The notes beneath the pieces were generated by a model. That model did not search any database. It was not told where the DNA came from and was given only the letters and a program-made list of their open reading frames with translations. From Enterobacteriaceae bacterium (lineage in GTDB: Bacteria > Pseudomonadota > Gammaproteobacteria > Enterobacterales > Enterobacteriaceae): a stretch of DNA of 64,000 nucleotides. The stretch lies in NCBI GenBank assembly GCA_902363335.1, contig CABIZV010000004.1, positions 248,001 to 312,000 of the forward strand, read 5' to 3'. Position numbers and translations under genes: made by a program. Below, in pieces: positions 42,648 to 51,875 of this stretch (within the stretch, counting starts at the first letter, position 1; the number at the start of each line of letters is the position of its first letter).

Positions 42648-45401
42648 CTACCCCAAAATCTTCCGGGTTTCCCGGGTCACATTATCCATTTCATCCAGCA
42701 GTTCAAGCAGTTCTGGCTCAAGTTCTTCCGCTGGGGTGCCGCTACGCAGTTGCCCTTCAATCAACTGGCACAGATGCTTCAATCGTGGCACGCCGCTATA
42801 GCCGCAGCTGCCGTGCAGTTTATGGATAGCATCGACCAGATTGTCGGGATTTTCACCCACCAGTTGTTCTTCCACTTTGTTGCGGATCTCAGGCAAGAAA
42901 GTCACCAGCATTTGCAGCATTTCACGCGCCAGGTCCGGTTTATAAGCGGCCTGTCGCAGCGCTAGCTGCCAGTCGAGCGTCGCGTTATGGTCGATGGCGG
43001 GCTCTGCCGCTTCCGGCTGTAGCGGTCGTGGCAGTGGATTGAGGCCGGGCTTATAGCGCAACAATAAATCATGCAGTCGATACTCTTCAATCGGCTTTGC
43101 CAGATAATCATTCATACCCGCGGCGAGCAGCTTTTCGCGCTGTCCGGCAAGGGCGTGGGCCGTCACGGCGATGACCGGCGTTTGTTGCTGGTGCGGCAGT
43201 TGACGAATTAACTCGCAGGCGCGCAAGCCGTCAATGTCCGGCATCTGGATGTCCATCAAAATCAGATCGAACTTCATCTGCTTCGCGCGTTCAATGGCCT
43301 GCTGTCCGCTTTCGCACAGCTCAACGTGCTGTACCTGATCGTCTAGCAATGCGCCAATCAGCTTCAGGTTAGCAGGGTTATCATCCACGGCCATGACCGT
43401 CATCGGCAGACGATGCTCGGTGTTTGGCAGCGGCAGAGGAGAGGATGGCGTACGGCTAAACTCTAGCATGACGGGCAGCAGTCGCGTCGTGGTCAGCGGT
43501 TTCAGCAGACACGCCGCCGCGCCGTTTTTCTTCAGCGACTCCGCATCGACGTGCGCATGACAAGGTAGCGCTAGTATCAGCAGGTCTGTCATGGCCAGCG
43601 CGGCGCTAAGCTTATCGCGATGCACGCTAAGATCGCGTACGGATACCGGAACGGCAACCAGCAAAATATCGTATTTCTCGACCGGCAGGGCGGCAATGCT
43701 CACGGCGTACACCACTTCGAGCGGCGTTGTGGCCAGCATGTCCAGAGTCGCCTGGGCCGCAGCCGCATTGGCTTCAACATACGCAATACGTTTGCCAGCC
43801 AGGCTGCGAGTATCCAGGCTGTCGGATACCACGTTGAGGTTCAAATCAAGATTAATATTAAACCAGAAGGTTGAGCCGCGATTCGGCTGGCTGTGGAAGG
43901 AGATATCCCCGCCCATCTCACGCACCAGTTTTTGCGTGATAACCAGCCCCAGTCCGGTACCGCCATGGCGGCGGGAAATACTCGCATCGGCCTGGCGGAA
44001 CGCCTGGAACAGGCGTGACTGATCGCGCTCGGGAATACCTATCCCGGTATCGCGAATCTGGACTTCAATCTGCACTTTATTGTTACTGATAGCGCGTTGT
44101 TCAACCAGCACATCAATGTTGCCATTCTCGGTAAACTTGATGGCATTGCCGACCAGATTAGTGATGACCTGCTGTAAGCGCAGCGGGTCGCCAATCACGT
44201 TATCCGGCACGTCATTTTTAATGTTGAGAGTGAGCTCCAGACCTTTATCGTGAGCGGAATGGGCCAGTAATGTCACCACTTCATCGAGCGAATTGCGCAG
44301 CGGGAACGGAATGCTCTCCAGCAGCAGTTTACCGGCCTCAAGTTTAGAGAAATCGAGCACGTCGTTAATAATTGCCAGCAGGTTGTTGGCCGAGCGTTCG
44401 ATGGTGCTCAGGTGATCGTGCTGGGTGGGCGTTAGCTCGGTTTTAAGCGTCAGGCGAGTAAAGCCAATAACGCCATTTAGCGGCGTTCGCAGCTCGTGTG
44501 ACATATTGGCGAGGAATTCGGATTTAATACGTGCGGCTTCCTGCGCACGTTTTTTAGCCAGATCCAGCTCAACGTTCTGGATCTCCATCTGCTCAAGCGT
44601 CTCGCGCAAATCAGACGTGGCCTGATCGACGTTATGCTGCATCTCTTCATGATAGGCGGCAAGCGACATGGCCATCGAGTTGATGCCGTTTTTCAGCATA
44701 TCGAGTTCGCCAAGCATAAAGCCTTCGACGCGGCTGTCGAGCTGACCGCGACGAATGCGGTCAACGGTATTCACCATATTGCGAATCGGCCCGGTGACGT
44801 CGCGCATCAACCGCCAACCGAAAATCAGCGCGATGCCGATACAAAACAGCATCATTACGCTTGAGATGAAAATTTCTTTGTACTGCTGTAAACGCACCGA
44901 TTTGAGATCCAGCTCCAGCGCGACGTAGCCCAGCATATTGACCGGCGTTTTAGCGTCGGACTGGGGGGACTCATCGGGTGAATAATGTTCAGAAATAATA
45001 GGCGTGCGCAGGATCATGATATCGCCCTGGCGCGTCACGCTAAGCCTACGCGGGAATGGCATACCGCGTGGTAACTGTAATTCCCCGGGATCGAGCTGAT
45101 AATTCGAGGTGACGAACAGCCTGTTGTGTTCATCATACACGGAGATAGCGCGGACAATATCGGAGTGGCGGCGATGCAGAACGCTTATCAACTGACCGAT
45201 CGACTCACGGTTTTGTAAATTCATACCGTATTCGCTGGAGACGGCCAGCGGCTCAATAATGCTGGCACCGGCGTCTTCCAGTTGACGCTGCAGGTCGTTA
45301 TAGCGGTGTACGACGAAGAAAATGCTGAGCAACAAACCGATCAAAACGGTTGGCGCCAGGATTAAAATCATCATTCTTGCACGAAGGCTGTAGTTGGTCA
45401 T
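42648..45401 (-). CDS. barA: Hybrid sensor histidine kinase BarA
   Basis: Tripartite kinase that phosphorylates UvrY, which switches on csrB and csrC. The start MTNYSLRARMMILI at 45401 gives 917 residues (918 in E. coli); a longer in-frame start reaching into rlmD is rejected. Two membrane helices (about 10-30 and 175-197) flank a periplasmic sensor. A HAMP domain, a coiled coil, the HisKA box with His302 (NMSHELRTPLNG), an HATPase with GTGLGLVIT, a receiver with the phospho-Asp in DLILMDIQMPDIDG (about 718) and a C-terminal HPt with HKLHGSCGYSG (about 860) follow in order. The linker between HATPase and receiver is the most divergent part. Confidence 0.97.
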   Translation of the reverse strand: MTNYSLRARMMILILAPTVLIGLLLSIFFVVHRYNDLQRQLEDAGASIIEPLAVSSEYGMNLQNRESIGQLISVLHRRHSDIVRAISVYDEHNRLFVTSNYQLDPGELQLPRGMPFPRRLSVTRQGDIMILRTPIISEHYSPDESPQSDAKTPVNMLGYVALELDLKSVRLQQYKEIFISSVMMLFCIGIALIFGWRLMRDVTGPIRNMVNTVDRIRRGQLDSRVEGFMLGELDMLKNGINSMAMSLAAYHEEMQHNVDQATSDLRETLEQMEIQNVELDLAKKRAQEAARIKSEFLANMSHELRTPLNGVIGFTRLTLKTELTPTQHDHLSTIERSANNLLAIINDVLDFSKLEAGKLLLESIPFPLRNSLDEVVTLLAHSAHDKGLELTLNIKNDVPDNVIGDPLRLQQVITNLVGNAIKFTENGNIDVLVEQRAISNNKVQIEVQIRDTGIGIPERDQSRLFQAFRQADASISRRHGGTGLGLVITQKLVREMGGDISFHSQPNRGSTFWFNINLDLNLNVVSDSLDTRSLAGKRIAYVEANAAAAQATLDMLATTPLEVVYAVSIAALPVEKYDILLVAVPVSVRDLSVHRDKLSAALAMTDLLILALPCHAHVDAESLKKNGAAACLLKPLTTTRLLPVMLEFSRTPSSPLPLPNTEHRLPMTVMAVDDNPANLKLIGALLDDQVQHVELCESGQQAIERAKQMKFDLILMDIQMPDIDGLRACELIRQLPHQQQTPVIAVTAHALAGQREKLLAAGMNDYLAKPIEEYRLHDLLLRYKPGLNPLPRPLQPEAAEPAIDHNATLDWQLALRQAAYKPDLAREMLQMLVTFLPEIRNKVEEQLVGENPDNLVDAIHKLHGSCGYSGVPRLKHLCQLIEGQLRSGTPAEELEPELLELLDEMDNVTRETRKILG

Positions 45402-45458
45402 GGAGGTCCGTTGTGGGAGAATTAGGGCAATATATTTTTTTTGAGAAAAATCTCTACG

Positions 45459-46757
45459 ATGGCGCAATTCTACTCTGCAAAACGACGCGTGACGACGCGC
45501 CAGATCATAACCGTGACGGTCAGCGATCTTGATCCCTTTGGGCAAGGCGTCGCAAAACATCATGGGAAAGCACTGTTTATCAATGGATTACTGCCAGAAG
45601 AAACGGCGGAAATTACCCTCACTGAAGATAAAAAACAGTATGCACGCGGCCAGGTTAAACGTCGCCTGAGCAGCAGTTCGGAACGGGAAACGCCCCGTTG
45701 CCCGCATTTTGGCGTCTGCGGCGGCTGTCAGCAGCAGCATGCGTCGGTTGCACTACAACAGCGCAGCAAGCGTGCGGCGCTGACGCGGTTAATGAAACGC
45801 GAAACTGACGAAGTGATTGCCGGCGAATCGTGGGGTTACCGCCGTCGTGCGCGACTCGCCTTGAATTATCTGCCAAAGACACAACAATTGCAGATGGGCT
45901 TTCGTAAAGCCAATTCCAATGAAATCATTGATGTGGTGCAGTGCCCCATTTTGGTGCCCACTCTTGAGGCGCTGCTGCCAGCCGTGCGTGAATGTTTAAG
46001 CAGTTTAAAAGGCCTGCGCCAGCTAGGCCATGTGGAGTTAGTCGGCGCTGACAACGGTCCGCTGATGGTACTGCGCCACACGGCGGCATTCACACAGGAA
46101 GATAAAGAAAAACTGGAACGCTTTTCGCATTCTTCCGGCGTGGCGCTTTATCTGGCACCTGAAAGCGAGATACTAGAACACGTTACCGGTGAAGCGCCCT
46201 GGTATTCCTCAGACGGTCTACGCTTAACGTTCAGTCCGCGCGATTTCATCCAGATCAATGACGGTGTGAATCAGCAGATGGTTGCAACGGCGTTGTCGTG
46301 GCTGGATGTACAGTCAACCGACCGAGTTCTGGATCTGTTCTGCGGCATGGGGAACTTCACGCTGCCGCTCGCCAGACGTGCCGCGAGCGTCGTGGGCGTC
46401 GAAGGCGTACCGGCACTGGTGGCGAAAGGCCGTGAAAATGCTGCGCTGAACCAACTGGAGAATGTCACCTTCTTCCACGAGAATCTGGAAGATGATGTAA
46501 CACTTCAGGCGTGGGCGAAGCACGGTTTTGACAAAGTTTTACTCGATCCTGCTCGTGCGGGCGCACCGGGCGTGATGCAGCATGTTATAAAATTAGCGCC
46601 AACGCGGGTGGTTTATGTTTCCTGTAACCCGGCGACGCTTGCGCGCGATAGCGAGGCGTTGCTTGAGGCAGGTTACCAAATTCAGCGTCTGGCAATGCTT
46701 GATATGTTCCCGCACACTGGGCATCAGGAATCTATGGTGCTGTTTGAGCGTAGGTAA
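45459..46757 (+). CDS. rlmD: 23S rRNA (uracil(1939)-C5)-methyltransferase RlmD
   Basis: SAM-dependent methylation of U1939. The ATG at 45459 (MAQFYSAKRR) gives 432 residues (433 in E. coli). TRAM domain about 12-68, [4Fe-4S] cysteines in CPHFGVCGGCQQQH (about 74-87) and a later one in VVQCPIL, SAM motif LDLFCGMGNFTLPLA, and the catalytic cysteine in VSCNPATLARD. Divergent from barA, upstream of relA by 50 bp. Confidence 0.96.
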   Translation: MAQFYSAKRRVTTRQIITVTVSDLDPFGQGVAKHHGKALFINGLLPEETAEITLTEDKKQYARGQVKRRLSSSSERETPRCPHFGVCGGCQQQHASVALQQRSKRAALTRLMKRETDEVIAGESWGYRRRARLALNYLPKTQQLQMGFRKANSNEIIDVVQCPILVPTLEALLPAVRECLSSLKGLRQLGHVELVGADNGPLMVLRHTAAFTQEDKEKLERFSHSSGVALYLAPESEILEHVTGEAPWYSSDGLRLTFSPRDFIQINDGVNQQMVATALSWLDVQSTDRVLDLFCGMGNFTLPLARRAASVVGVEGVPALVAKGRENAALNQLENVTFFHENLEDDVTLQAWAKHGFDKVLLDPARAGAPGVMQHVIKLAPTRVVYVSCNPATLARDSEALLEAGYQIQRLAMLDMFPHTGHQESMVLFERR

Positions 46758-46807
46758 TTACAGTGGCTTGTCGACTTCGACAGGCCGGTCCCGGGAAGGA
46801 GAGGACA

Positions 46808-49042
46808 ATGGTTGCGGTAAGAAGTGCACATCTAAATAAAGCTGGCGAATTTGACCCTCAGAAATGGATCACCAGTCTGGGAATTTCCAGCCAGCAGTCG
46901 TGTGAACGCTTAGCCGAGACCTGGGATTATTGTCGTCGCCAGACAGTGGGGCGCTCAGATGCCGAGCTGATGCTGTGGCGCGGCGTAGAAATGGTTGAGA
47001 TCCTGTCAACGCTGAGCATGGATAACGACACGCTGCGTGCGGCGCTGTTGTTCCCGTTAGTTGATGCTAACGTGGTGAGTGAAGAGGTGCTTAGCGAAAG
47101 CGCTGGGCAGTCCGTTGTCACCCTGATCCACGGCGTGCGCGACATGGCAGCGATTCGGCAACTCAAAGCCACCCATACCGATGCAGTTTCCTCTGAGCAA
47201 GTGGATAACGTGCGCCGGATGCTGCTGGCGATGGTGGATGATTTCCGCTGCGTGGTCATTAAGCTTGCCGAACGTATCGCCCACCTGCGTGAAGTCAAAG
47301 ATGCCCCGGAAGATGAACGCGTGCTGGCGGCGAAAGAGTGTACCAATATCTATGCTCCACTTGCCAACCGCTTAGGCATCGGCCAACTCAAATGGGAGCT
47401 GGAAGATTACTGCTTCCGCTATCTGCATCCGGCAGAGTACAAGCGTATTGCCAAGCTGCTGCATGAACGCCGTATCGACAGAGAATCCTACATCAACGAT
47501 TTTGTCGGCCACCTGCGCAGCGAAATGAAAACCGAAGGGGTAAAAGCCGAGGTTTATGGTCGCCCGAAACACATCTACAGCATCTGGCGCAAAATGCAGA
47601 AAAAACACCTCGCCTTTGACGAGCTGTTTGACGTGCGCGCGGTGCGCATCGTGGCGGAACGCCTTCAGGATTGTTACGCCGCGCTAGGGATAGTACACAC
47701 TCACTATCGCCACCTGCCGGATGAGTTCGACGATTACGTCGCCAACCCGAAACCGAACGGTTACCAATCTATTCATACCGTGGTTCTTGGGCCAAACGGC
47801 AAAACGATTGAGATCCAGATCCGCACCAAGCAGATGCACGAGGACGCCGAGCTGGGCGTGGCCGCGCACTGGAAGTATAAAGAAGGTGCGGTGAGCGGTA
47901 TGCGCTCTGGCTACGAAGACCGTATCGCCTGGCTGCGTAAGCTGATTGCATGGCAGGAAGAGATGGCCGATTCCGGCGAAATGCTGGACGAGGTGCGCAG
48001 CCAGGTCTTCGACGACCGGGTGTATGTCTTTACGCCGAAAGGTGACGTGGTGGATCTGCCGGCTGGCTCTACGCCGCTCGACTTTGCCTACCACATCCAT
48101 AGCGATGTGGGGCACCGCTGTATCGGGGCCAAAATCAGCGGTCGCATTGTGCCGTTCACCTACCAGCTGCAAATGGGTGACCAGATTGAAATTATCACCC
48201 AGAAACAGCCGAACCCAAGCCGTGACTGGTTGAACCCGAACCTTGGCTATGTCACTACCAGCCGTGGGCGGTCGAAAATCCATGCCTGGTTCCGCAAGCA
48301 GGATAAAGACAAAAACGTTATTGCCGGGCGTCAAATTCTCGACGACGAGCTTGAGCACCTGGGAATCAGCCTCAAGGAAGCCGAAAAACATCTGCTGCCT
48401 CGCTACAACTTTAACGACGTGGAAGAGTTGCTGGCGGCCATCGGCGGCGGTGATATTCGCCTCAACCAGATGGTGAATTTCCTGCAAGCGCAGTTTAACA
48501 AGCCTAGCGCCGCCGAGCAGGACGCCGCTGCGCTGAAACAACTGCAGCAGAAAAGCTATACCCCGCAGAACAATCGCAGCAAAGACAATGGTCGCGTGGT
48601 AGTCGAAGGGGTCGGCAACCTGATGCACCATATTGCGCGCTGCTGTCAGCCGATTCCGGGCGATGAGATTGTCGGCTTTATCACTCAGGGGCGCGGGATT
48701 TCCGTGCACCGTGCCGATTGCGACCAGCTTGCAGAACTGCAATCTCATGCGCCGGAACGTATTGTTGATGCGGTTTGGGGCGAGAGCTATTCGGCGGGAT
48801 ACTCGCTGGTGGTTCGCGTACAAGCCAACGATCGCAGCGGCCTGTTGCGCGATATCACCACCATTCTTGCTAACGAAAAGGTGAACGTGCTGGGCGTAGC
48901 CAGCCGCAGCGATACCAAGCAGCAGATGGCGACCATCGACATGACGATTGAAATCTACAATCTGCAGGTCCTCGGGCGCGTGCTCGGCAAGCTTAATCAG
49001 GTGCCGGACGTCATCGACGCCCGCCGTCTGCACGGCGGCTAA
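46808..49042 (+). CDS. relA: GTP pyrophosphokinase RelA
   Basis: Ribosome-associated (p)ppGpp synthetase that senses uncharged tRNA. The start at 46808 lies behind AAGGAGAGG and gives 744 residues, the E. coli length. Domains in order: inactive hydrolase-like region (1-190), synthetase (about 215-375, with KMQKKHLAFDELFDVRAVRI), TGS (about 405-465, VYVFTPKGDVVDLPAG), helical and zinc-finger regions with HHIARCCQPIPGD, and a C-terminal ACT domain. In E. coli mazEF follow; here only a BIME does. Confidence 0.97.
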   Translation: MVAVRSAHLNKAGEFDPQKWITSLGISSQQSCERLAETWDYCRRQTVGRSDAELMLWRGVEMVEILSTLSMDNDTLRAALLFPLVDANVVSEEVLSESAGQSVVTLIHGVRDMAAIRQLKATHTDAVSSEQVDNVRRMLLAMVDDFRCVVIKLAERIAHLREVKDAPEDERVLAAKECTNIYAPLANRLGIGQLKWELEDYCFRYLHPAEYKRIAKLLHERRIDRESYINDFVGHLRSEMKTEGVKAEVYGRPKHIYSIWRKMQKKHLAFDELFDVRAVRIVAERLQDCYAALGIVHTHYRHLPDEFDDYVANPKPNGYQSIHTVVLGPNGKTIEIQIRTKQMHEDAELGVAAHWKYKEGAVSGMRSGYEDRIAWLRKLIAWQEEMADSGEMLDEVRSQVFDDRVYVFTPKGDVVDLPAGSTPLDFAYHIHSDVGHRCIGAKISGRIVPFTYQLQMGDQIEIITQKQPNPSRDWLNPNLGYVTTSRGRSKIHAWFRKQDKDKNVIAGRQILDDELEHLGISLKEAEKHLLPRYNFNDVEELLAAIGGGDIRLNQMVNFLQAQFNKPSAAEQDAAALKQLQQKSYTPQNNRSKDNGRVVVEGVGNLMHHIARCCQPIPGDEIVGFITQGRGISVHRADCDQLAELQSHAPERIVDAVWGESYSAGYSLVVRVQANDRSGLLRDITTILANEKVNVLGVASRSDTKQQMATIDMTIEIYNLQVLGRVLGKLNQVPDVIDARRLHGG

Positions 49043-49049
49043 TTCGTTT

Positions 49050-49126
49050 GTAGGCCGGATAAGGCGTCAGCCGCCATCCGGCGTTGCGAAATTGCCGGAG
49101 GGCGGCTGACGCCCTATCCGGCCTAC
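49050..49126. repeat. BIME between relA and mazG
   Basis: GTAGGCCGGATAAGGCGTCAG at 49050 and the inverted CTGACGCCCTATCCGGCCTAC ending at 49126, with an 18-bp linker. It fills almost the whole 101-bp gap where E. coli carries mazEF. Confidence 0.9.
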
Positions 49127-49143
49127 TTCTTCAGGATTTCCAA

Positions 49144-49935
49144 ATGAACCAAATCGATCGACTGCTCGGGATTATGCAGCGTCTGCGCGACCCGGAAAAC
49201 GGCTGTCCGTGGGACAAAGAGCAGACTTTCATCACCATTGCTCCCTATACGTTAGAAGAGACTTACGAAGTGCTCGACGCCATTGCGCGCGAGGACTTTG
49301 ACGATCTGCGTGGTGAACTGGGTGACCTATTGTTCCAGGTTATCTTTTTCGCGCAAATGGCGCAGGAAGAAGGCCGCTTTGATTTCAATGATATCTGCCA
49401 ATCTATCTGCGATAAGCTTGAGCGCCGTCACCCGCATATCTTTGGGGAGGCCAGCGCCAGCAATAGTGAGGAAGTACTTACTCGCTGGGAGCAGATCAAA
49501 ACCGTTGAGCGGGCGGAGAAAGCTCAGCACTCCGCGCTGGATGATATTCCTCGCGCTTTCCCGGCGTTGATGCGCTCGCACAAAATCCAGAAGCGCTGCT
49601 CGGCGGTGGGCTTTGACTGGAAAACGCTAGGCCCGGTGCTTGATAAAGTGTACGAAGAAATTGACGAAGTGATGGACGAAGCAAAGCAGGCCGTCATTGA
49701 TGAAGCTAGACTAGAAGAAGAGGTTGGCGATCTGTTGTTCGCCACGGTCAATTTATCGCGTCATTTAGGGGTCAAAGCCGAGACGGCGCTGCAAAAGGCG
49801 AATGATAAATTTGAGCGCCGTTTTCGGGAAGTTGAGCGTATTGTCACCGCGCGTGGCCTGGAAATGACCGGTGTGGATCTGGTTGTCATGGAAGAAGTTT
49901 GGCAGCAGGTAAAACGCCAGGAACATGATCTCTAA
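49144..49935 (+). CDS. mazG: Nucleoside triphosphate pyrophosphohydrolase MazG
   Basis: Hydrolyses NTPs and dNTPs to monophosphate plus pyrophosphate; in E. coli it can lower ppGpp. Start MNQIDRLLGIMQRLRDP at 49144 gives 263 residues as in E. coli. Two tandem MazG domains: the N-terminal one with YTLEETYEVLDAI and DLRGELGDLLFQ, the C-terminal one with YEEIDEVMDEAKQ and EEEVGDLLFATVN, each an EExxE plus ExxD metal-binding set. Confidence 0.96.
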   Translation: MNQIDRLLGIMQRLRDPENGCPWDKEQTFITIAPYTLEETYEVLDAIAREDFDDLRGELGDLLFQVIFFAQMAQEEGRFDFNDICQSICDKLERRHPHIFGEASASNSEEVLTRWEQIKTVERAEKAQHSALDDIPRAFPALMRSHKIQKRCSAVGFDWKTLGPVLDKVYEEIDEVMDEAKQAVIDEARLEEEVGDLLFATVNLSRHLGVKAETALQKANDKFERRFREVERIVTARGLEMTGVDLVVMEEVWQQVKRQEHDL

Positions 49936-49986
49936 AGAATTTTTGCGGGAAAGGGCGAAAAGTGCGAAATCTTAAATGACAAGCGC

Positions 49987-50000
49987 TTGATTTGCGTCAA
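49987..50000. promoter_or_regulatory. FNR-like box upstream of pyrG
   Basis: TTGATTTGCGTCAA matches the FNR consensus TTGAT-N4-ATCAA with one mismatch. It is 159 bp before pyrG, and a TATACT-like -10 lies at about 50100. A chance match is possible, and I know no established FNR control of pyrG. Confidence 0.3.
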
Positions 50001-50158
50001 AAACATTTACCCAAAAGGGGCTATTTTCTCACTCCCCATGTTTGTTTCTGCGGCGATTGAGGAGCGAGAATGAAAGTTTGTGGCGCTCGCCATGTTCGGG
50101 TATACTACTTTCCCGTCTTGGTTATTCCATCGTTTCACCCTAACTTCTCAGGTCCAGC

Positions 50159-51796
50159 ATGACAACGAACTATATTTTTGTGACCGGCGGGGTCGTATCC
50201 TCTCTGGGTAAAGGCATTGCCGCAGCATCCCTGGCAGCCATTCTTGAAGCCCGTGGCCTCAACGTGACCATGATGAAACTGGATCCGTACATTAACGTCG
50301 ATCCAGGTACCATGAGCCCGATCCAACACGGGGAAGTGTTCGTTACAGAAGACGGCGCTGAAACCGACCTGGACCTGGGTCACTATGAGCGCTTCATTCG
50401 TACCAAAATGACTCGCCGTAATAACTTCACCACTGGTCGTATTTACTCCGACGTCCTGCGCAAAGAGCGCCGTGGCGACTATCTGGGCGCGACCGTTCAG
50501 GTTATCCCGCACATCACTAACGCGATTAAAGAGCGTGTTCTTGCCGGCGGCGAAGGCCACGACGTGGTACTGGTCGAAATCGGCGGTACCGTTGGTGATA
50601 TCGAATCCTTACCGTTCCTGGAAGCGATTCGTCAGCTGGCTGTGGACATCGGTCGTGAACACGCGCTGTTCATGCACCTGACCCTGGTGCCTTATCTGGC
50701 TGCGGCGGGCGAAGTCAAAACTAAACCGACTCAGCACTCTGTAAAAGAACTGCTGTCCATCGGTATTCAGCCCGATATTCTGGTCTGCCGTTCCGATCGT
50801 GCGATTCCGGCCAACGAACGTGCAAAAATTGCATTGTTCTGTAACGTGCCAGAAAAAGCCGTTATTTCAATGAAAGATGTCGATTCCATTTATAAAATTC
50901 CGGGCCTGTTGAAATCACAGGGGCTGGATGATTATATTTGTAAACGATTCAGCTTGAACTGCCCGGAAGCGAATCTGTCCGAATGGGAACAGGTTATCTA
51001 TGAAGAAGCGAACCCGGGTGGTGAAGTCACCATTGGTATGGTCGGCAAGTACATTGAACTGCCAGATGCTTACAAATCGGTGATTGAAGCGCTTAAGCAC
51101 GGCGGTCTGAAAAATCGTGTTAGCGTAAATATCAAACTTATCGACTCGCAGGATGTCGAAACGCGTGGCGTCGAAATTCTGAAAGATTTGGATGCTATCC
51201 TGATCCCTGGCGGCTTCGGCTACCGTGGTGTAGAAGGTAAAATCGCGACAGCGCGCTATGCGCGTGAAAACAAAATTCCTTATCTGGGTATCTGCCTGGG
51301 TATGCAGGTTGCGCTGATTGAGTTTGCGCGCAACGTTGCGGGGATGGACAACGCCAACTCTACGGAATTTGTGCCAGACTGTAAGTACCCGGTTGTGGCG
51401 CTCATTACCGAATGGCGTGATGAAGATGGCAATGTCGAAGTTCGTAGCGATTCAAGCGACCTGGGTGGCACGATGCGTTTAGGCGCACAGCAGTGTCAGC
51501 TGGGCGATGACAGCCTGGTTCGCCAGCTGTACGGCGAACCAACCATTGTTGAACGTCACCGTCACCGCTATGAAGTCAACAACATGTTGTTGAAACAGAT
51601 TGAAGCTGCAGGTCTGCGCGTTGCGGGCCGTTCCGGTGATGATCAGTTGGTCGAGATCATCGAAGTTCCGAATCACCCATGGTTCGTTGCTTGTCAGTTC
51701 CACCCGGAGTTTACTTCCACACCGCGTGATGGGCACCCGCTGTTTGCAGGCTTTGTGAAAGCCGCAAGCGAGTACCAGAAGCGTCAAGCGAAGTAA
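50159..51796 (+). CDS. pyrG: CTP synthase PyrG
   Basis: Converts UTP to CTP with glutamine and ATP. It has 545 residues. N-terminal synthetase domain with the P-loop GGVVSSLGKGIAAASLA (about 10-26) and metal site GTVGDIES. C-terminal class I amidotransferase domain with Cys379 in LGICLGMQ and His/Glu in CQFHPEFTSTP. Upstream of eno, as in nearly all enterics. Confidence 0.97.
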   Translation: MTTNYIFVTGGVVSSLGKGIAAASLAAILEARGLNVTMMKLDPYINVDPGTMSPIQHGEVFVTEDGAETDLDLGHYERFIRTKMTRRNNFTTGRIYSDVLRKERRGDYLGATVQVIPHITNAIKERVLAGGEGHDVVLVEIGGTVGDIESLPFLEAIRQLAVDIGREHALFMHLTLVPYLAAAGEVKTKPTQHSVKELLSIGIQPDILVCRSDRAIPANERAKIALFCNVPEKAVISMKDVDSIYKIPGLLKSQGLDDYICKRFSLNCPEANLSEWEQVIYEEANPGGEVTIGMVGKYIELPDAYKSVIEALKHGGLKNRVSVNIKLIDSQDVETRGVEILKDLDAILIPGGFGYRGVEGKIATARYARENKIPYLGICLGMQVALIEFARNVAGMDNANSTEFVPDCKYPVVALITEWRDEDGNVEVRSDSSDLGGTMRLGAQQCQLGDDSLVRQLYGEPTIVERHRHRYEVNNMLLKQIEAAGLRVAGRSGDDQLVEIIEVPNHPWFVACQFHPEFTSTPRDGHPLFAGFVKAASEYQKRQAK

Positions 51797-51813
51797 GAAA
51801 AGTTAGAACGGCA

Positions 51814-51838
51814 GCGCCCCACGAGGGGCGTTGTTTGT
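51814..51838 (+). terminator. Hairpin between pyrG and eno
   Basis: CGCCCC-ACGA-GGGGCG (51815-51830) is followed by TTGTTTGTCT. It may terminate or attenuate part of the pyrG transcript; eno starts 46 bp later. Confidence 0.6.
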
Positions 51839-51875
51839 CTGGAGTTTTAGTTTAACTTGTACTGAGGAAAACCTA

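Noticed and set aside
47684..49033. 449-codon minus-strand open frame inside relA
   Set aside because: Shadow of the strongly biased relA reading frame; no similarity to any family.
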